This document shows, in pieces, positions 55,970 to 64,000 of a stretch of 64,000 nucleotides of DNA (positions are counted from its first letter, which is position 1; every line of letters starts with the position of its first letter). The stretch spans positions 133,733-197,732 of the forward strand of contig NW_019774158.1 in assembly GCF_001039355.2 (NCBI RefSeq), in the 5' to 3' direction. This DNA comes from Lingula anatina. Lineage: Eukaryota > Brachiopoda > Lingulata > Lingulida > Lingulidae. The notes under the pieces were generated by a model that had not been told where the DNA came from, made no database searches, and worked only from the letters and a program-made list of their open reading frames with translations. The position numbers were made by a program, and so were the translations under genes.

Positions 55970-56368
55970 GTAAGGAGGCCCAGGGTCTGTGACTTTATTT
56001 TTAACTGAAGAAAATGAGGGCTAAAATATTTATCAACATTTGTTTATTGAAATTAAGTTGATGTACATATGGTTAAAATATTATGTGAATTTAAATTCCC
56101 ATCTTAAGAAATGTAGACCTAGCAATTATTGATCAATCCTCCCTTTATTTCTTGTGGAATTATGTTTCATTAATTGCTGTGAATGAAAATGAATGTGAAT
56201 ATTTGTAAAAGATATATACACTGGGTTTATGCTCAAGTTGGTGTCAAAAATTTAAAACTTTTCAGAAGCAACCACCTGTGTTACCTGTGTGATAATTGGT
56301 TCCACTGTAGTCTTTCGTCACAGCATGTAATGTATATATTTATTGAGATGATTCATTTTCACTGTCAG

Positions 56369-56461
56369 AAATGGCACAGAGACTAGAAGACATTACCAAG
56401 AAGAGGAAGGCAGAGAAACAAACTCTGAAAGAAGCTGCATCCAAGGCCAAACAATTCAGAG
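56369..56461 (+). CDS. BAZ2 exon 16, charged helix
   Basis: 93 bp, phase 1 in and out. Encodes EMAQRLEDITKKRKAEKQTL and continues into the long charged single-helix region between TAM and DDT domains. Confidence 0.75.
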
Positions 56462-56759
56462 GTACGATGACCATCTAAGATGTTGGCCATTTTAATGATC
56501 ATTTCCATGGACTGAGAATTACATTGATGCATATAAGAAGGTTTATTCCTAACCATAGTCTTTTTAACCACTATTTCTCTGAAGGTCCGATTAATATAGA
56601 AAAATTAAATGTTTTGTTACTGTGTATTATGCTTTTTATTTATTCTTAGTGCAGTGAAGTATGTGGCATATTGGGGGTTGCTTAGAACAACACAAATAAA
56701 GCACTATAATAAATTGTATATTTATTTATATATGAATAAATAAAATTTGTCCACTTCAG

Positions 56760-56875
56760 ATGAGGAAAGAAGAAAACAGAAGGAACAGATGAAGTTGTTG
56801 AAACAGCAGGAAAAATTGCAGAGGCAAGAGCAGCTGAGGATGGAGAGAGAGATGAGAGCTCAGCATGTGGTGGAG
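56760..56875 (+). CDS. BAZ2 exon 17, charged helix
   Basis: 116 bp, phase 1 in, phase 0 out. DEERRKQKEQMKLLKQQEKL then RMEREMRAQHVVE parallels EEKRKQKEQIKIMKQQEKIK and RMEKELRAQ of BAZ2B almost residue for residue. Confidence 0.85.
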
Positions 56876-57839
56876 GTAAGAGAACATTATGGGATATAAT
56901 TTCATTATGGGATGAAATTTCATTTAATTTATGGGATGTCTGTAGTGACATCAAATGTTGTTTCAAAATCTGAAATTATTGAGCAGATAAAGAATTTTGA
57001 TAAATTAATTTTTGCAAGCTCTGTTTGCTTATATTTTTGAAAACTGCATCTGTCTTTTGATATCCTCTAATCTGGTATAAAGATTTCCTTTCATAGCAGA
57101 TTTTTCTTTTTCTTGTTGCCTTGATGATTAAGCCAGCATGTGGTTTACATGTGCCAAGATATCTTATTTCTGCCATATAGTTTTAACTCTGAAAACATGT
57201 GGGACTTAGAAACCACATTATCTTCTTATCCATATATTAGAGATAATACACATTGATATCATGCTGTTTGATATTACTCGCAACATATTGTACTGCTTTG
57301 ATATTGCTTTCTCTCATGTTTGTCAACAAAGTATTTGTGCTTGTATGGTAGATATTTGCATGGCAATTTCTTTAAATTTGTATCTTTGTCTGGTAAACTA
57401 CAGGATTGGGAGTGTTTGATGGTGCAACAGAATTGCCTCCTTTTGATTTGGTAAAAAAATAAATGAATAGAATTAATGAAATAAAAAAGGAGGAATTCAT
57501 CTGGGTTTTCTGGAAGTATTGTCTTCTTTTCTAACCATCTTCTCCCTGTATTTTACCAATAAAATCATACAAATTTGTAACCTATAATACCAGTTAATTA
57601 TTATAAATGAAAATTATTTGTTATTTGTTGCTGACATAGAGAAATGTGAAATATTCTACTTTACATAAAGAAAAAGAAAAACCATAACAGTATTCTTTCT
57701 GTTTTCATGTTAAAGCACCTCAGCTTGTTGCATATCAAATGTTTTTTGCTATGGTTCATCCTAGCTTTTAAGACAAATCAGATTTTTGGAAAAAATAATG
57801 TAATAGGCAAAGAGGCATAATATTATCTAAACAATTAAT

Positions 57840-57892
57840 GGTTCACATTATTGCCAAAAAAAAAAAAATAATAATAATAAAATAAAAAAATG
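57840..57892. repeat. A-rich tract with AAT units
   Basis: Poly-A followed by AATAAT units inside the intron between exons 17 and 18. Might be a retroposon tail; no body identified. Confidence 0.6.
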
Positions 57893-58011
57893 GATAAGAT
57901 GAAATTATGCTGGTATTTTTTTATCTATATAAATTGCACCATTCGTGTTCAGTGCTATGAAAGAATCATGGCAGAAAACTTGACGTGCAAGGATTGTTTC
58001 CCCCTCCATAT

Positions 58012-58034
58012 ACACACACACACACACACACACA
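58012..58034. repeat. (CA)n microsatellite
   Basis: About 11 CA units, 54 bp before the next exon. Confidence 0.9.
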
Positions 58035-58087
58035 AGTGGCTGTTCCACTCGTTCGTATAATGCATGTTTGCTTTGCATGCTATCCAG

Positions 58088-58153
58088 GCACGGAAGCGTA
58101 GGAAAGAGGAGCTCCAGTCCCAAAGGTTTGCGGAGACGCTGCGAAAAGCCAAG
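58088..58153 (+). CDS. BAZ2 exon 18, charged helix
   Basis: 66 bp (22 codons), phase 0 at both ends. Encodes ARKRRKEELQSQRFAETLRK then AK. Acceptor CATGCTATCCAG, donor GTATGC. Similar in place and composition to the AKKKKKEEAANAKLLEAEKR segment of BAZ2B. Confidence 0.75.
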
Positions 58154-58520
58154 GTATGCATGTCTTTGGGCTCGTGTCGTGTCGTACTCGTACGTGTGTA
58201 TATCGCAGTGTTACTATAATTAGGCATACATCAGTGTTTGGCAGTATATAATGATGTGTGTTACAAAACAAAGTGGTCCTTACTGAGGAGAGAATACATA
58301 ACTGCAATGTGGAAATGATGTGAAAAAGAGGACCGTATAGATGTAGATTTATACATTCCATCCTCCTTATGAGTGTTACACTTGGGATTGAGCATGTGAT
58401 GTAACATGTAGCTTGTGATCCCTCAGACCATTCCCTCCCCTCTCCCCCGGCATGTACCCTTGTATGATAATTACTGACTAAATGCAAACAGAATGGAATA
58501 AATAATATTCTCCAAAACAA

Positions 58521-58810
58521 CCCTTTGTGAATAAAGCAAATGTTGATTCAAAAGTTCTGAAAAGTGAGTAGCTTCATGGCAAAGAGTGCATTTGGGCCAG
58601 ATCTCTGAAAACGATAATTATTTTTATCAAGACTAGTTTGAGTGAGGAGTTTGCCATTGTCCAGACCCTTTGTGAATAAAGCAAATGTTGATTCAAAAGT
58701 TCTGAAAAGTGAGTAGCTTAATGGCAAAAAGCGCATTTAGGCCAGATCTCTGAAAACAATAATTATTTTTATCAAGACTAGTTTGAGTGAGGAGTTTGCC
58801 ATTGTCCAGT
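58521..58810. repeat. Tandem duplication, 145-bp unit
   Basis: Copies 58521-58665 and 58666-58810 differ by only a few bases, so the duplication is recent. It ends just 62 bp before exon 19. Confidence 0.9.
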
Positions 58811-58872
58811 AATTACCCATACACGTGTCTATGTACTGAAGGTCTTCATAGCTGATAACAATTCTCTTGTAG

Positions 58873-58917
58873 GAGCGAGAACTGAAAAGACAGCAGGCTG
58901 TTCTTCTTAAAGAACAG
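58873..58917 (+). CDS. BAZ2 exon 19, charged helix
   Basis: 45 bp (15 codons), phase 0 at both ends: ERELKRQQAVLLKEQ, matching EKEMRRQQAVLLKHQ of BAZ2B. Donor GTGGGT. Confidence 0.85.
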
Positions 58918-60030
58918 GTGGGTCAAGGTGGTTTTTATCTTTGACAAAAATGTAAAACCATTTGTTTTGTCCACCTGCACCCCCTCTACCCCAATCCAAC
59001 CCACCCTTCTGAAAATTCTTATAATTATTGTGTCATATTAACTGAAGGTTGGTCTTGAAATATATTTGCACTTTATTTGGCATCTTATCCTTTATGCAGT
59101 AATACAGAAGACATGTGGGCAATGACATACCCAATTATGCAAGTTTGTGGCCTCAGAGCCATTTTTCGCGACTACAAGAAGTGAATGATTTGCCAATAGT
59201 ATGTTTGATAGAAAAGTTGGTCCAAGAAGTGGGGGTAGTTAAAATGAATGGTTTTACAGTCTGAAAGCTCTCTTTGAAGACAGATCCAAAAACAATATTT
59301 TTTACATAATAAAAACACTGTTCTTTTCTGGTTGTTTCACACAAAATTAAGAAATTATACCCTTTGGATCTGTCTTTTCTCTAATCCATTCTTACAGTCC
59401 AAAGTTTCAGAGCAATATTCCTTTAATATTCAACAAGAGGATGGCATAATTTCATGTGGAGTGAGTAAACAGTTCACATTTGATTCCAGAATAAACTGCA
59501 ATAACAGTGATGGCACCTATAATTATTGTATTCTTTTGGAGATTTTGCTCTGAAACTTATCAACTGTGACCAGTGCGTAATGTAGTTGTTGTGTCAGCTC
59601 TCCAGTGTGCAGGTTGTCCATTGTGTTTCTTTTTAGTCATTTAAACTGATGTCATTTATAGATGGTTGCTTATCACTATGTAGGTGATTTTACACAAGAA
59701 AAATAAATGAAGGGGTTTTTGAAAGGTAACAAATTTAAAGACCTCACATCAGTTTGAAAGTGACAAAATCATTATAGAACAACCTGCCTAAATTGCAGTG
59801 TAAATCTACCATATGAATTAGGTTTTTAGGCATGCTTTTCACTTTGTGTGCTCGTGGAGTTTCACCACCATATGTCGTTGCTGTGTGTTGCTGTTTGTGT
59901 TTTTTTTTTTTTTCAAATTTTATATGGGTAAAGTTGGGGGAAGGGGGGAGGGGAGACATGAAACCAAATAATATTGTGCTTTGTGATCTATATATTAATC
60001 TATCTTGAAATGAAATTCCATTGTCTATAT

Positions 60031-60073
<43 letters not shown>

Positions 60074-61034
60074 TTCCTTAATTTTGTATGCCTATAAATA
60101 TGCGATTGTCTTTGTTTGGTTCAAATCTTCAATTAAATTTAAAAAAAAATGAATCTTTGAATCATGGGCGTTTGGTCTCCCCTAAATTGCTAAACTGTTT
60201 CTTTGAGTTCCCTTCCACAAATAAATTTCTACCAATTCTACATAGCACAAGTTTATATCTCCTGGTATATTTGATTTTGAAACATTTATTTATTAACTGT
60301 TAAATGTGATCTTGCATGCAATGGATGTTAGCATGAAGCTTTCACAAGTCAGGAGTACATAGCTTTCACTTGTTTCTGAAACCTACCCTTTGTTAGCTTG
60401 TCAACTGTTTGTTCGACCAAGCTTCAATGGAGTGAGTCAAAAAAAAAAAATATTCTGCACCAGAAAGCATGCTAATTATTATGTCCTAATAATGAGAAAA
60501 AAAATCCTGAAATATCTCGCTGCTTATTAATGCCATTTATGAATATCATAGGATCACATTCCTTCTTCCACATGCAAAAGATTTTGGATGCACTAAAAGA
60601 GGGTGAAATATATGGATAAAAATTTGTTAAATTCTCGGGCTTCTTATAAAGTGTGACTTTCGGTTACAGAAGAGAAGTTTTATTTTTCTCTTACGTAAAT
60701 TAGGAAGTTGGTGGATTTTTAAGAAGTTGAGTCTGAATCATGTTGAATGTACCTCCTAATTCCTACTACGATGTCCTCACTAGTCTGTCTCAATATTTGT
60801 TGCCTGTCTGTTCCAAAGAGAAGTCTTGATTTCAGGATTTACCTATTTTGTCAACAAATATTTCATTTTCTCTGTCAGTTGTTTGTGCATTTTTGAATGT
60901 TCTGTGTTGTGGTGTAGTTCTTTTATTCTTGGCCTGTGATGGGAAGAATTCTTGGCAAGATTCCGTCATAACATTCACTGTTTTTTTCTTCTTCTCTTTT
61001 TTTTTTTTCAATGCAACTTCATCATCACCCTTAG
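58918..61034. other. BAZ2 intron
   Basis: AT-rich with a (TTTA)n microsatellite (60030-60074) and T and A runs. Open frames have no coding character. Confidence 0.6.
60030..60074. repeat. (TTTA)n microsatellite
   Basis: About 11 units of TTTA. Confidence 0.9.
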
Positions 61035-61076
61035 GAAAGGGAACGGCAACAACACATGATGTTTGTACTTAATTTG
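61035..61076 (+). CDS. BAZ2 exon 20a, 42-bp twin exon
   Basis: Acceptor CACCCTTAG, donor GTAGGT, phase 0 at both ends: ERERQQHMMFVLNL. The first nine residues match ERERRRQHMM of BAZ2B, so this is the ancestral-looking twin. A second 42-bp exon with the same ends lies at 62729. Both may be used in turn. Confidence 0.75.
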
Positions 61077-61227
61077 GTAGGTGGTTATCATAGCATGCTA
61101 GGATGTAGATCTATCTATCTATTTATTTATCCAACATATATATATATATATAGTTTTGTATGCATTATCTGTTATATTACTCTGGAACATTACTCACACA
61201 CCCAAATGCAGAGTCTGTCCCTCTAGA

Positions 61228-61258
61228 CTAGGATCCAAAATATTATTTTGGATCCTAG
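61228..61258. repeat. 31-bp perfect palindrome
   Basis: 15-base arms (CTAGGATCCAAAATA and its complement) around one base. It lies between the twin exons 20a and 20b. Confidence 0.85.
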
Positions 61259-61957
61259 CTCTAGAGAAATGCCCTCTGGGATATTCTCCCTCAAAAAATG
61301 GACATATTTTGACATTAGTTCTTCAGATATATGATAATCTTCCAGGCAGTCCACTTATTAAACTGCCCTGCACATCCATACCCCCCTTAGAGACACGTGC
61401 CCCCTTGGGTCACTTCTGTCACGGAAATGGTCTTCCCATTGTGATGTGGGGTGTGGGGTCACTGGAGGTGGGGGTGAAGCAGGGCACCAGGGAAGTCAAT
61501 GAGGCTGGTGTTATGTGGGAAATCTGTAACAAATCCTTCTTCCAAGCTGAATAAATCCTTTTCTTCTAACCAGATGTATGCTGATTAGTTATAGCATACT
61601 TAAGACTGATATATACTGGAACTATATTGAATTTACTAAATGTTATATATGCTTGGCCTGTTTTTGATTTCCCACTTTTAGTATTTACAAAGGGATTTTT
61701 TTAAAATTCCACTTGTAAAGCAACAGCATTGTCAACCTGTTGATGAACTTATGCATGCATTTTTCCGTGCTGTGAAATCTTTTCTTTCGACTTTCCAATT
61801 GTTAGGTTTAGTAAAAAAAAAAGGGGGAGGGTGTGATGGTGATGGCTCTCAATGCTACCATCAGGAACAGGTAATGTTTGAAGTTCCTATATTGAGGTGA
61901 ATGAACCAAGAAGAAAGTATGCCCCAAAATATTTTTCTTTCAATTTTTCTGATAATT

Positions 61958-61961
61958 TTTA

Positions 61962-61992
<31 letters not shown>

Positions 61993-62000
61993 GGAAAGAG
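61958..62000. repeat. (GA)n-rich microsatellite
   Basis: GAGA/AAAGAGA tract in the intron between twin exons. Confidence 0.85.
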
Positions 62001-62728
62001 GAAGTCTAAGAATAGGAAAGGCAGCTGTTTATTTTTGTGGAAATAGAATTGAGAGGATGAGAAGCATGGCGGAGTGTAAAGGACACCACAAAAGAGATAT
62101 ATTGGTGACTGGCATGCGCAACATCTGAATAACAGTTACTGTAAAAATGTAATCATGAAATAAAGGGGGTGAGGAGGAAAAAAAATTGCCCATGATTCGG
62201 ATGCTACATTGTCTTATTTCTGTTCATCTGTATGGTAGTTCTTGACTTTTTATTGCCACATTTTGGAATTAAAAAATCCCCACTGAGTATCCACTAAAAT
62301 TGCTAAACATAGCATTAATTGATGTAATCGATGTTTTTTGACCAATCAGAGTTGAGTAAACATACCATCAATCACTCAACTGATCAATCAGATTCAAGAA
62401 AACATAATCATATAACCAACCAATCACAGTAAATGGGTATCTAAGTACATTATCATAAAGCATGATAAGTCCCCAGGGCCGGAAGCATTATTAGGAGCTT
62501 TTTATGTTTGCATGGCAAGGTGATGGCTGAAAGTTGCACCATTCGTGTGTATTCCATTCTATGTTATTCCTGTTGTTTTAATCATGTTTGTTTCTATTAT
62601 CACTTACTATTCTGTTTCACTTGGGTATATTGTGTTTACAATTGGAAGACTTATTTTGTCAGACATTCTGCTGGCTGTTTCTGTGTTCTGATGTTTGATT
62701 TGTCTGTTTTACCCCCTTTGCTGCTCAG

Positions 62729-62770
62729 GAAGTAGAGAGGCAGCTGTATGCTAACATGGTACTCACCTTG
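62729..62770 (+). CDS. BAZ2 exon 20b, 42-bp twin exon
   Basis: Acceptor TTTGCTGCTCAG, donor GTATGT, phase 0 at both ends: EVERQLYANMVLTL. Same length, same phase and about 8 of 14 identical positions to exon 20a. The pattern of an exon duplicated within the gene suggests alternative, perhaps mutually exclusive, use. Using both would lengthen the helix by 14 residues without a frameshift. Confidence 0.65.
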
Positions 62771-64000
62771 GTATGTAACTTTACCTCTTAATTTACATGC
62801 ATTCAGACCAAAAATTGCTCAACTGATGGCATTATATTTATTTTCCCAAGACAGCATTGGGGAGAGGGATTTGGGGGGGGTGTAGGATTGTCAAAATGAT
62901 ATGCATGGTCTCCTGGTGATGTCATTTTGGCTATTTCTGGTTTGAGTTGGCAAGGTTTGTACACACTTTTATATCTCGCTAACACGTCCTGAGTTTGACA
63001 TTTCTGATGGCAGAACTTTGGTACACATTGTCATTATAAGATTAGACTGCCCCTCATAGCTATAACATGCCAGAGAGCCAAGAGCAGGATTGTGAAACTC
63101 AGGGTTCTATTATATCACTGTTGCTTTTATGAATTAGATATTTTCAGCCCTTTTCAAATTGTTTATAATTTTTTTTTGCCAATGACATAAATTTTGAATA
63201 AATGCTGTTTTGTATGTCAGTTTGGAAGACGGGAAAGAGAGAGAGAGAGTAGATCTCTTCATACTTTATAAACCAAGTACTGTGTATATTAATCCATCTT
63301 AGTCTTCATTTTTCACCTTTGTATTTGAGTAGATTGTTTAAGCTTCTGTCACTGAGGTACCATGTCTCCATCAGGACTTTCAGGAAATTTTATAGAACTC
63401 AGTTTTATTGAAATTACAGCCTGAATGTACCAAAAAGAAAAAAAAAACTTCCCTAAACTAACATTACACCTCTCCCTGATTAAAAATTAAAATCACTTGA
63501 AGTTAATATACAGAAAGATCTATGTAGCTTTATTATCAAAGTGATTAGTTCATGAAGAAAGAAGAATTTATTTGCCTTCCCCCACCAACATTTTCTTAGG
63601 CTTTCCAGAGTTAGTTAGATATTTTTGTATATTTAAAATTATTAAAATTTTAAAAATATTATTGAAATGGAAAATCAGGAAGATAATGTATGTGAAGCCT
63701 TTGTGCTGCAGTGTCAAATTAAAAATTTTAAATAATAATTTTTGGTATGTGAAAACTCTTAGAATATTGTTTTCTTAACATCACACATGTGGCTTCATAG
63801 ATGAGAAAAAGTGCACTTGTGACTTGAAAAGAGCTTGGACATATATGTATGTGCGTATGTGTGAGTGCAAGCACAAATGTGTATAAAAAGCCCAGTGCGA
63901 ATCCTTAACTCCTTAATGCAGTTTTTCAAGTGAATTGTCATCAGTGCTGCAGTTAATGATTCAGAAGTAAAAGTAACTTGATAATATGTACTGCAATGTT
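62771..64000. other. BAZ2 intron at right edge
   Basis: No exon recognised. The gene must continue, since the DDT, PHD and bromodomain parts have not been reached. Confidence 0.6.

Noticed and set aside
61156-61554. 132-codon plus-strand frame between twin exons
   Set aside because: No acceptor or donor placing it in frame with BAZ2, and it includes the palindrome. Composition is odd but not convincing as coding.

Overview
The window comes from an animal nuclear genome. It is AT-rich, has long GT-AG introns, many microsatellites and several kinds of transposon remnant. Five single-base 'n' positions (5294, 9363, 15220, 23150, 36438) look like contig joins. Sequence beside each join is repeated nearby with a few percent divergence, as expected when the two haplotypes of a very heterozygous individual are laid end to end. 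The protein content and this heterozygosity suggest a marine invertebrate, probably a non-vertebrate deuterostome such as an echinoderm or hemichordate. The species cannot be fixed from the sequence.

The plus strand carries the 5' half of one large gene, the BAZ2 (BAZ2A/BAZ2B) chromatin-remodelling subunit. I place 21 exons between 19.56 and 62.77 kb. One of these is a haplotype duplicate and two are alternative-looking twins. Reading phases chain without a break into about 1,088 codons. The product has a BAZ2B-like N-terminus (including a GADWWR exon that is easily missed), Ser/Thr/Pro-rich low-complexity exons, AT-hook-like GRGRK motifs, a Gln-rich coiled coil, the TAM/MBD-like domain (54.57-55.49 kb) and the start of the long charged helix before the DDT domain. 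DDT, PHD and bromodomain must lie beyond the right edge. A promoter is suspected but unproven in the block present twice at 5.3-9.4 and 9.4-13.65 kb.

Inside one BAZ2 intron, on the opposite strand, sits a tandem family of NXPE/PC-esterase-like type II membrane proteins at 26.0-48.0 kb. There are six intact single-exon ORFs (called a, b, c, b', c', e here) and two broken ones. They are built from about four copies of a two-gene unit: a short-stalk gene, a spacer, then a long-stalk gene. Just after the membrane anchor the proteins carry 1, 1, 3, 1, 3 or 7 copies of an 18-residue repeat. The last member (e) has lost the nucleophile serine (GDS to GDT) and the catalytic histidine, so it looks like a pseudoenzyme. 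Segment 23.15-36.44 kb and segment 36.44-43.6 kb are probably two alleles of the same intron that differ by one unit, as after unequal crossing-over. The true gene number per haplotype is then lower than the count here.

Mobile DNA includes a non-autonomous piggyBac-like element with intact TTAA ends (28.7-29.8 kb), a hAT-like element with a matching empty site in a paralogous copy (43.7-44.9 kb), a 5'-truncated LINE (30.9-31.4 kb) and two families of palindromic MITEs. One MITE insertion is present in one haplotype and absent in the other.
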